Source: Francisellaceae bacterium (GTDB lineage Bacteria > Pseudomonadota > Gammaproteobacteria > Francisellales > Francisellaceae). Taken from it: a stretch of 35,604 bases of DNA. The translations under genes and the position numbers were made by a program. Below are positions 26,235-33,569 of the stretch, piece after piece. The stretch's first letter is position 1. Each line of letters opens with the position of its first letter. The notes beneath the pieces are model-generated. The model was not told the DNA's origin, made no database searches, and saw only the letters and a list, made by a program, of their open reading frames with translations. The stretch spans positions 1 through 35,604 of the forward strand of contig JAOMSY010000012.1 in the NCBI GenBank assembly GCA_028355575.1, given 5' to 3'.

Positions 26235-26738
26235 ATGACAGCAGCAAAATCAACAGAACAAGTCAAAATCCGTATTATTAAAAAATATCCAAACCGTCGT
26301 TTATATGACACAGCCATTTCAAGCTATATTACGCTAGATGATGTGCGTAAAATTGTACTTGAGTGTGAACCATTCCAAGTAATTGACAGCAAAAGCAAAG
26401 AAGATATTACTCGCAGTGTATTAATGCAAATTATAAACGAGCAAGAGGAAGTTGGTGAGAAGCCAATGTTTACCAATGACTTTTTACAACAAGTTATCCG
26501 CTCATATGGTAACAGCATGCAAGAAATACTTACTGGTTACTTTGATAACACATTGGATGCTTTTTTAAATCAACAAAAACGTATTCAAGACAATGTTAGC
26601 AACTTAATTGATTCAACAAATCCTCTTAAGCAAGACACCATGAACCCAGTAACTTACTTTCAAAATGTTGCACAGAAAAACCTAGATGTATGGAAAAATT
26701 CTTGGCAAAATCTAAGCTCGACCGATAAGTCTAAATAA
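26235..26738 (+). CDS. phaR: Polyhydroxyalkanoate synthesis regulator PhaR-like
   Basis: A 167-aa DNA-binding protein. The N-terminal PHB/PHA accumulation-regulator domain reads IRIIKKYPNRRLYDTAISSY then ITLDDVRKIVLECEPFQVID (about 11-50), followed by the helical PHB_acc domain with DFLQQVIRSYGNSMQEIL. A C-terminal phasin-like helical tail of about 60 residues follows. In PHA producers this repressor binds both DNA and granules. No phaA, phaB, phaC or phasin gene is in the window, so its targets lie elsewhere. The stop overlaps the convergent YgfX-like stop by 8 bases. Confidence 0.9.
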   Translation: MTAAKSTEQVKIRIIKKYPNRRLYDTAISSYITLDDVRKIVLECEPFQVIDSKSKEDITRSVLMQIINEQEEVGEKPMFTNDFLQQVIRSYGNSMQEILTGYFDNTLDAFLNQQKRIQDNVSNLIDSTNPLKQDTMNPVTYFQNVAQKNLDVWKNSWQNLSSTDKSK

Positions 26739-27141
26739 CACTTTGCTTTAACCAGGCAGAAAGTTTCCTATAATCATTTCGCTGTTTAAAACTATCTCTC
26801 ATTAATACAAAATACTTTTTCTTACCTGAATTAATTTCTTGAGCATATAAACAAATATAGAACTCTGTTATAACTGATCCACTTATTAGTTTGGCTTTTG
26901 TTTCAGTAGCTTGGGTTTTGATGATTACTTGAGATTTATCAGTTAATTTAATCCAGCTTAAGCCAATATTTTTGTATTTGCGTATCACATAAAAGAGACT
27001 AATAAGACACCCTAAAATACAGACTATTTTGACCACAAATATCATGGACAAAAAGATAAACGCAAATAATGCAATCACATGTAAAACTATGACTAGAATA
27101 ATATAGAAACTAGAATTTTTTAATTGAATTATTTGGTGCAT
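26731..27141 (-). CDS. YgfX/CptA-like inner-membrane protein coupled to wecB
   Basis: A 136-aa protein with two membrane segments (about 12-34 and 36-53), then a cytosolic part ending RKLSAWLKQS. This architecture and the terminal R.L..WL.Q match the YgfX (CptA) family, which in E. coli sits next to sdhE (ygfY) and affects cell shape. No sdhE neighbour exists here. The start overlaps the wecB stop (TAATG), so it is translated with wecB. The assignment is by pattern and could be wrong; if so it is simply a small membrane protein of the wecB unit. Confidence 0.6.
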   Translation of the reverse strand: MHQIIQLKNSSFYIILVIVLHVIALFAFIFLSMIFVVKIVCILGCLISLFYVIRKYKNIGLSWIKLTDKSQVIIKTQATETKAKLISGSVITEFYICLYAQEINSGKKKYFVLMRDSFKQRNDYRKLSAWLKQSVI

Positions 27142-28271
27142 TAATTAAAGTTATATAATTGATCAAGAATTCTAGACGATGCATGACCATCACCATATGG
27201 ATTTACCGCCTGCGCCATTTTTTGATACGCTTCAGGTGAGTCAATTAAAGCTGAAACTTCATTAATAATATTTTGTGAACTTGTTCCAACTAGCTTAGCT
27301 GTACCAGCCTCAACGCCCTCAGGACGTTCAGTTTTATCACGCATAACAAGCACAGGTTTACCAAAGTAAGGCGCTTCTTCTTGAACACCACCAGAATCAG
27401 TTAAGACAATTGTGGCATTCATCATCAAATATACAAAAGGCTCATAATCTAAAGGGCTAATTAAATGTATATTATGAATGCCATTTAATAGTTCATTAAC
27501 TGGTTTTTGTACGTTTGGATTTAAATGAACAGGATAAATAAAGTGCCATTTTGGGTATTTTAAAGCCAATGCCTTTAATGCTTCGCAAATATTCAAAAAG
27601 CCTTGTCCAAAATTTTCACGACGGTGACCAGTAACCATGACATATTTTTGCTTCTGCTTTACAACATCGCTAGCTGAGTTAAATAATTCATCCCACTCAG
27701 GTTTACATTGCGATTTACTAGAAACAATTGCCAAAGCATCTATTACAGTATTACCTGTCACTGATATAAGCTCATTCGCAATACTTTCGGTTTTTAAATT
27801 AATTTCTGCTTGTTTGGTTGGTGCGAAATGCAAACTAGCAAGCTTACTGGTTAATAGACGATTACCCTCTTCTGGAAAAGGCGCATACAAATCACCAGTA
27901 CGCAAACCAGCTTCGACATGTCCTACCTTTATTTTATGGTAAAATGCACATAAAGAACCAACAAAACATGAAGTTGTATCACCCTGGACTAGAATCCAGT
28001 CAGGCTGTACTTCAGCAATAATTGGGTCTAACTTTTGCAGTATTTTAGTCGTTAATCCAGTCAGCGTCTGATTCGGCGCCATAACATCTAAATCATAATC
28101 TGCAGATATATTAAAAAGCGACATAACTTGGTCTAGCATTTGTCGATGTTGTGCCGTAATACAAACAATAGATTTAAAACGTTCATCTTGTTCCATTAAT
28201 TTAACAACTGGGAGCATTTTAATGGCTTCAGGACGAGTACCAAATATTGATAAAACTTTTATTGGATGCAT
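27141..28271 (-). CDS. wecB: UDP-N-acetylglucosamine 2-epimerase (non-hydrolysing)
   Basis: A 376-aa cytosolic enzyme interconverting UDP-GlcNAc and UDP-ManNAc. The signature FGTRPEAIKM is at 10-19, followed by TAQHRQMLDQ, the GDTTSCF segment with the catalytic-region Asp, HVEAGLRTGD and PFPEEGNRLLT with conserved acids, TGHRRENFG with the catalytic histidine, and the DSGGVQEEAPYFGKPVLVMRDKTERPEG nucleotide site (seen in two parts). Length is standard. No wecC or O-antigen genes adjoin it. Instead it diverges from an NfrB/NfrA-like cluster, suggesting UDP-ManNAc supply for that glycan. Confidence 0.95.
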   Translation of the reverse strand: MHPIKVLSIFGTRPEAIKMLPVVKLMEQDERFKSIVCITAQHRQMLDQVMSLFNISADYDLDVMAPNQTLTGLTTKILQKLDPIIAEVQPDWILVQGDTTSCFVGSLCAFYHKIKVGHVEAGLRTGDLYAPFPEEGNRLLTSKLASLHFAPTKQAEINLKTESIANELISVTGNTVIDALAIVSSKSQCKPEWDELFNSASDVVKQKQKYVMVTGHRRENFGQGFLNICEALKALALKYPKWHFIYPVHLNPNVQKPVNELLNGIHNIHLISPLDYEPFVYLMMNATIVLTDSGGVQEEAPYFGKPVLVMRDKTERPEGVEAGTAKLVGTSSQNIINEVSALIDSPEAYQKMAQAVNPYGDGHASSRILDQLYNFN

Positions 28272-28413
28272 AAACTTTTTTATTTATGGAAATACTGACT
28301 CATAGCTTATAGGTATAGTTGATAATTTTCATCATAAAATAATATCAGAATATTTATTGATCAACCAGGCTCATATTCAGTATATTTATTAATCATAACT
28401 ATCAACTCTTGCA
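28272..28413. promoter_or_regulatory. Divergent intergenic region between wecB and the Nfr-like cluster
   Basis: 142 AT-rich bases that must carry promoters for both directions. ATAGTTGAT near the wecB side and CTATCAAC near the lipoprotein side are inverted with respect to each other and could be operator halves. The match is short. Confidence 0.35.
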
Positions 28414-29394
28414 ATGAAAAAGCAGATATACTTAAGGTTTTACCTAATACTCATTATTAGTCTGCCATTCATGTTATCTTCTTGTGTTCAAGAAAAACTC
28501 TATCAATCAAAAAATAATCATAATCAGATTCAGGCAGTTTTCTTCCAACCTTGGGAACATTACCTTGAAGAAAACAAATATAATTGGAATGATATTTTTG
28601 ATCATTTAGCTCAATCAAACATTCATCAGATAGTTATTCAATGGACTCAATACGGGAACAGTAATTTACTTAACGACGAAAGCCACGGAAACTTATTTGA
28701 AGGTATTGTGGAATCTGCAAAACAACATCATATAAAAATTGTATTTGGGTTATACCAAGACCCAGATTATTTTAAGAAAATACAATCACCCAAGACAAAT
28801 ACAATGGCATATTTCAACCAGTTAAGAGACAAATCCATAAGCGTTGCCAGAGAAATTATTGAACTATATGGCAATGAAAATGTGATTGCTGGGTTTTATA
28901 TACCTCAAGAAATTGATAACGTAAACTGGAATACCTCTGACAAAACTTCTGCCCTAAAAATTTATTTGAGAATGTTAAATGCTGAAATTGATACGATTTC
29001 TGAATTTTATCCTGTTTATATTTCGGGATTCTATAATCTAACCACACCCATAAAAGAATATGCGCTCATGTGGAAACAAATATTAGAAGATGTGCCCATA
29101 CAAGTTTTAATGCAAAATGGTGTAGGTGCAATGTCAATTCCCAGCTCAGTCTGTATTGACTATTTCAACATATTCAACCAATACTTACCCAAAGGTCAAT
29201 GGGGGATTATTGCAGAATTATTTGTCCCTGACACTACCAATTCTAATAAGTTTGTATGTGCAGCCCCTAAAAATATTCAACAAAATATTGAAGAATATAA
29301 AAATAGATTTAAAGACATTCCAATCTTCTTATTCTCCCTAACCTATTTAACTCAAAACAATTATCAACTACTAAAATCGGTCAGTAAGCAATAA
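28414..29394 (+). CDS. DUF4434-like TIM-barrel lipoprotein of the Nfr-like cluster
   Basis: A 326-aa lipoprotein. The signal peptide ends LSSC with Cys at 24. The mature part begins with a beta strand IQAVFFQPWEHYLEENKYNW, then alternates helices and strands (HQIVIQWTQYGN, IKIVFGLYQDPDYF, NVIAGFYIPQEIDNVNW, GQWGIIAELFVPD). This fits a glycoside-hydrolase-like TIM barrel of the DUF4434 type, with acids at strand ends (QEID and AELF) placed as catalytic residues would be. It is the first gene of the Nfr-like cluster and ends 74 bases before the glycosyltransferase. It may trim or bind the glycan. E. coli nfrAB is also followed by a small exported protein gene (ybcH); equivalence is not established. 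Confidence 0.68.
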   Translation: MKKQIYLRFYLILIISLPFMLSSCVQEKLYQSKNNHNQIQAVFFQPWEHYLEENKYNWNDIFDHLAQSNIHQIVIQWTQYGNSNLLNDESHGNLFEGIVESAKQHHIKIVFGLYQDPDYFKKIQSPKTNTMAYFNQLRDKSISVAREIIELYGNENVIAGFYIPQEIDNVNWNTSDKTSALKIYLRMLNAEIDTISEFYPVYISGFYNLTTPIKEYALMWKQILEDVPIQVLMQNGVGAMSIPSSVCIDYFNIFNQYLPKGQWGIIAELFVPDTTNSNKFVCAAPKNIQQNIEEYKNRFKDIPIFLFSLTYLTQNNYQLLKSVSKQ

Positions 29395-29468
29395 ATTTGT
29401 CTCAACTGTACTTTATGTTAACGCTTTGATAAAGTTCTGAGTAGTTTCCTTCTTGAAAGAATATAATA

Positions 29469-30881
29469 ATGCCAATTGAAATTTTTATTTTATCTTTAGA
29501 AGCTGGTTACTGGTTTTTTATCCAAATACTTCTTTATATCAGTGCTGTTTTTATTTTTCTTTCTAGCCTGGATGATTTGTTTATTGATATTTATTTCTGG
29601 ACTAGAAAAATCATTCTTAAATTTAAACAAAAAAAAGGTGATGTTAAACAATACCGAGAAAATATACTCGCTGCTGAGGAGTCACCTATTGCCTTGATGA
29701 TTCCAGCCTGGAGCGAGTGGAATGTCATTGGTAAAATGTTAGATGCATGTGTAAGCAGGTTTAAGTATCAAAATTATAAAATTTTTGTTGGTACTTACCC
29801 TAACGACGAAAAAACACAGCAAGTTGTTGATGAAGCAGCAAAAAAATATCCACAAGTTGTAAAAGTAATAACAAAAAACCCTGGTCCATCTACCAAAGCA
29901 GATTGTTTAAATAATGTTATTAGCCAAATCTTTAATTATGAAACTGAACACAAGATGCGATTCTCTGTCATTATGTATCACGATGCTGAAGATGTGGTGC
30001 ATCCATTAGAGTTAAAGCTTTTTAATTATCAAATCCCAGAATACGACATGGTGCAATTGCCTGTATTCCCCTTAAAAAAACGATGGTATAACTTTACATG
30101 TAGCACCTATATGGATGAATTTGCCGAGTACCATTCTAAAGATGTTATTGTTAGAGAATCAATTACAGGTAACGTATGTTCTGCTGGTGTAGGCACTGCT
30201 TTTAGCCGCAAAGCAATTATGACTTTATATTCTCTTAATCATGGCCAAGTATTTGATGAGTCGAGCCTAACTGAAGATTATGAAATGAGCTATCGACTGC
30301 ATGAGCAAGGGCTGAAAGAACATTTTGAGCTATTGCCAACGCCCGAAGACAACATTCCATATTTAGCTGTTCAAGCATACTTTCCAGATAAAATGTCAAA
30401 AGCAATTCGCCAGAAAAGCCGGTGGATGATTGGTATAATGTTTCAAGGTTGGAAAAGTATTGGCTGGCCTTGGAAAAGACTGGGTATGCTTTACTTTTTA
30501 TTTCGTGACCGTAAAGGTGTGGTCAGTAACTTAGTTAACATCATGGCTTATTTTATTGTTATTAATGTTGTTTTTGATATGTTTGATGAATATTTATTCC
30601 CAAGCCATTGGCATTTCCCCAGCGTTATACCCTATGGAACATGGGTATGGGATTTAGTACTACTCAATGGCGTATTATTTTTAAACCGAATGTTTCAGAG
30701 ACTTTACTTTATTACCACCACTTATGGTTTTATGCATGGCTTGCTCAGTATTCCACGATTATTTTTAGCCAATATTATAAACTTTTGCGCTTATATCCGC
30801 GCCATATTCCAAGTTAAAACAAGTAAAAAATCAAAACCAGTTGCTTGGGATAAAACTGACCATGAATTCCCAGATTTATAA
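29469..30881 (+). CDS. NfrB-like family-2 glycosyltransferase
   Basis: A 470-aa membrane glycosyltransferase. An N-terminal hydrophobic segment (about 15-40) precedes a GT2 domain with IPAWSEWNVIGKML, VGTYPND, GPSTKADCLNN, the metal/nucleotide motif HDAED (171-175), SSLTEDYEMSYRL with TED at 268-270 and QKSRW at 315-319. Membrane segments follow (about 340-450). The order and wording are those of NfrB, the E. coli inner-membrane synthase of the phage N4 glycan receptor. It ends soon after the last membrane part, so it lacks the C-terminal MshEN c-di-GMP-binding domain of E. coli NfrB (about 745 aa). It would polymerise a hexosamine such as ManNAc across the inner membrane. Confidence 0.82.
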   Translation: MPIEIFILSLEAGYWFFIQILLYISAVFIFLSSLDDLFIDIYFWTRKIILKFKQKKGDVKQYRENILAAEESPIALMIPAWSEWNVIGKMLDACVSRFKYQNYKIFVGTYPNDEKTQQVVDEAAKKYPQVVKVITKNPGPSTKADCLNNVISQIFNYETEHKMRFSVIMYHDAEDVVHPLELKLFNYQIPEYDMVQLPVFPLKKRWYNFTCSTYMDEFAEYHSKDVIVRESITGNVCSAGVGTAFSRKAIMTLYSLNHGQVFDESSLTEDYEMSYRLHEQGLKEHFELLPTPEDNIPYLAVQAYFPDKMSKAIRQKSRWMIGIMFQGWKSIGWPWKRLGMLYFLFRDRKGVVSNLVNIMAYFIVINVVFDMFDEYLFPSHWHFPSVIPYGTWVWDLVLLNGVLFLNRMFQRLYFITTTYGFMHGLLSIPRLFLANIINFCAYIRAIFQVKTSKKSKPVAWDKTDHEFPDL

Positions 30882-30996
30882 TGATAACACTAGCATGATA
30901 TTGATAAATCTATAGCTATGAACTAAACCTAAATACTATAAATCCAGTCTTATTGTTTATTAAACATGCATTATACATTGCTAGGAACTTTCTAAC

Positions 30997-32832
30997 GTGA
31001 TAAAAAAATTATTACTACCTGCTTTTGTTTCTATATCAGTATTGTGTATACAACCTCAAGCCTTTGCATATCGACCTTGGTTTGTTGAAGAGTATAAGCA
31101 ATTTAAATTATTCGCTTTAATTGATAGAGCTAATCGATTAATTAAAAATAAAGAATTTTCACAAGCAAAACCCTATTTATTATACGCCCTAAAAGTTGAC
31201 CCAGATGACATTGAAGTAAATAAAATGTTACTTCAAATTAGCTTAAAGCAAGAGGATTATAAGCAAGCAAAGCTATATTCAAAAAAACTAATAAAGTTAG
31301 ACCCAAAAAATTCTGATGAATATATTTATACAGCTGTTTCGTATGAACACTTAAATAATCCAAAAGCAGAACTGAAATATTTAAAAAAAGCCGAAGATAT
31401 TGACCCAAATGTTGCATATAAAGTTCCCTTTATTCTTCAACTTGCCTATTCTTACTTAGCATTAGGAAACCGCTCAGCAGCACAAACTCAACTAGATAAA
31501 ATTCCTGCATACATACAAGACCCAAAATTACTTTTACAAATATCTGAATTAAGCTATGACTTACGTGATAGAAATCGATTTGAAGAGACTTTTCAAAGAG
31601 TCAGCCCATCTAATAAATTATTCTCGAGAAAAGAACAGGCAACTTACTGGTTTTTAAATGCTGAGTACCAAGATATAATTGGTAACACTAATGCTGCGTC
31701 CAATAGTTTTATTAGGGCGCTTGAAATATATCCAAATGATAGAATGTATGCTGCCTTTGGGTATCACCTGATGCATTTAGAAAAATATGAAGATGCTAAA
31801 GAGTGCTTCTTAGATGCCCACATGCTAAACCCAGAAAATGCTAGCTACCTTGCTGCATTAAGCTTTGTGTATTTAAAATTAGACAAACCAAAGATAGCGA
31901 TTGAAGAACTTAATTTGGCGATTTCTAAAAACCCAAATGACATTTCTTTATATGAATCTCTTGGTTATGCTGAAGTCCAAAACCATAATAACAAAGAAGC
32001 TGGCAAGGCATTTCAAAAGGCATTATCACTTTATCCACCTGAGACATTAGAAACTAGAGACCAAAGAGAAGCACATGAAAAAACAAAAATGTCTTTTCAA
32101 AGTGTTGAAAAAGAATGGAATGTATTTTTCTCTGACAGTGTCAGGTTAGATAACAGTAACTTTTCACCAAGTGATAGCCTACTACCCTATAGCTCATATT
32201 CTGGTAATGGCGGGTTAGCATTTTATTATGAGCCAACTCAATTACAAAATACAGAATATGGTAGCTTACAATTTGTAGGTGGTGCGCTTTGGAGCAACGA
32301 AAACCAAAGCGTTGTCCCAGTATGGTCACTTATTCAAGGTCGGTTTGGATTTAGATACCAACCATTCAATGAATACCAGGCCTATTTTTCTGTACAAGAA
32401 GTCATTGGCTTTAGCAGCCAAGTTAGTCAAGATTTATTAGTCGATATCAGTTTCGGTGATATTATCGGTTTAAGCTGGGATGAAAACGAAGATTATTGGT
32501 TTTACCATAATCTCTTTGCTAGCGCCTCTTGGTTCTTTATTGCCCAACAAGATTACTTAGTTGCAAATTATGATTTTGGAGAAATATTTAAAGTCACACC
32601 CTTTGGTATAAATAGTGGAATACTGCCCTACTTATCCCTTGGAGGATTAGCAAACGACCAAGAAACACGGATCGATGGTGGTATTGGCTTAGCTTATTAT
32701 GTTTGGAACAGAAATACCTATTACGACACCTTATCCATATACCAAAAATTCGGTGTTGAAGTGCGTCAAAAATTTGCTGGTAACACGCAAGACACACATA
32801 CAGTTCGAGTCTACTATCAGGTTATGTTCTAA
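30997..32832 (+). CDS. NfrA-like TPR protein with C-terminal outer-membrane barrel
   Basis: 611 aa from a GTG start, with AGGA ten bases upstream. A signal peptide ends near AFA (24). Residues 35-350 are TPR helices (repeats such as AKPYLLYALKVDPDD and AKLYSKKLIKLDPKN). Residues ~365-611 are beta-rich with GGLAFYYEP, SLIQGRFGFRYQP, GGIGLAYYVWNRNTYYD and a terminal MF, the C-terminal phenylalanine typical of outer-membrane barrels and of the NfrA C-terminal domain. It is shorter than E. coli NfrA (about 990 aa). It likely exports or guides the glycan made by the adjacent transferase. Confidence 0.8.
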   Translation: MIKKLLLPAFVSISVLCIQPQAFAYRPWFVEEYKQFKLFALIDRANRLIKNKEFSQAKPYLLYALKVDPDDIEVNKMLLQISLKQEDYKQAKLYSKKLIKLDPKNSDEYIYTAVSYEHLNNPKAELKYLKKAEDIDPNVAYKVPFILQLAYSYLALGNRSAAQTQLDKIPAYIQDPKLLLQISELSYDLRDRNRFEETFQRVSPSNKLFSRKEQATYWFLNAEYQDIIGNTNAASNSFIRALEIYPNDRMYAAFGYHLMHLEKYEDAKECFLDAHMLNPENASYLAALSFVYLKLDKPKIAIEELNLAISKNPNDISLYESLGYAEVQNHNNKEAGKAFQKALSLYPPETLETRDQREAHEKTKMSFQSVEKEWNVFFSDSVRLDNSNFSPSDSLLPYSSYSGNGGLAFYYEPTQLQNTEYGSLQFVGGALWSNENQSVVPVWSLIQGRFGFRYQPFNEYQAYFSVQEVIGFSSQVSQDLLVDISFGDIIGLSWDENEDYWFYHNLFASASWFFIAQQDYLVANYDFGEIFKVTPFGINSGILPYLSLGGLANDQETRIDGGIGLAYYVWNRNTYYDTLSIYQKFGVEVRQKFAGNTQDTHTVRVYYQVMF

Positions 32833-32836
32833 GTAG

Positions 32837-33343
32837 TTATGTGTTTTTACAAATCACTTGAAGTAAATCTCCCTTCTCTGATTCGGGAATATTATTTTCT
32901 GCAGAATAATAAAATGAGATACTATCAGCAATAAAAAATGGACTAATATCAAGAATTCTACCACTGAATTTAACTGAGAATGATGACTTGCCAGCTGTTG
33001 AGAAGGTATCCATTCCATTTGGACTTGATGGTGAAGTCATTTCAGGATTAGAACTAACTGAAATATCTTCTGCATTATAAATTACACCTATATTTGTTTT
33101 AATTTTATTTCCTGTAACGACAGGCTTAAAAACACAAGTTACATTGAATGTATCACCTGTTTTGTAGTTGTTATTCTCTGGTGGTGTTAGTGAGGTCATG
33201 TTGTTATGATTCTGGCAACCTGAATCCTTAACACTACTGCATAAATAAGGGCCATTGGGCGAAGTCAGCTCCATTTTCACATTAGCAGCTGTAGCAAATA
33301 TTGGTAGCAACAAAATTGGTAAAATAATTTTATTAAATTTCAT
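32837..33343 (-). CDS. Secreted protein of unknown function (168 aa)
   Basis: The signal peptide is about residues 1-19 (ending ATA). The mature ~149 residues are Ser/Thr/Asn-rich with four cysteines (YLCSSVKDSGC, VTCVFKP and VICKNT), suggesting two disulphides and an immunoglobulin-like beta fold. The pattern of a strand such as TFNVTCVFKPVVTG fits this. I do not recognise the family. It is convergent with the NfrA-like gene (four bases between stops) and its promoter lies in 33344-33569, next to the phytochrome gene. Confidence 0.7.
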   Translation of the reverse strand: MKFNKIILPILLLPIFATAANVKMELTSPNGPYLCSSVKDSGCQNHNNMTSLTPPENNNYKTGDTFNVTCVFKPVVTGNKIKTNIGVIYNAEDISVSSNPEMTSPSSPNGMDTFSTAGKSSFSVKFSGRILDISPFFIADSISFYYSAENNIPESEKGDLLQVICKNT

Positions 33344-33569
33344 AATAATATCCCTGTAGAATTTCAGGGCATTATATAGGCAAGTGACAATAATAAAAGT
33401 GATTAGGTTAATTTGTCATTTTTAGTCATTATATGTAATAGTTTATTGTATATTTGAACTTTGTTTTAATGCAAGAATCAAATATCAAGCTATCAACCTA
33501 TTAAAAAATTACAGTTATTACTCTCGTATAGTGTGAAATGATTTAATTGTATCTAATTAATCACCAAAA
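33344..33569. other. Intergenic region between the phytochrome-DGC and the secreted protein
   Basis: 226 AT-rich bases, both neighbours on the minus strand. It should carry the promoter of the secreted protein. No confident hairpin terminator was found for the phytochrome gene. Confidence 0.4.

Noticed and set aside
29469-32832. PgaABCD/poly-GlcNAc biosynthesis operon
   Set aside because: The GT2 sequence follows NfrB rather than PgaC, there is no PgaB deacetylase, and the outer-membrane protein has an NfrA-type C-terminus.
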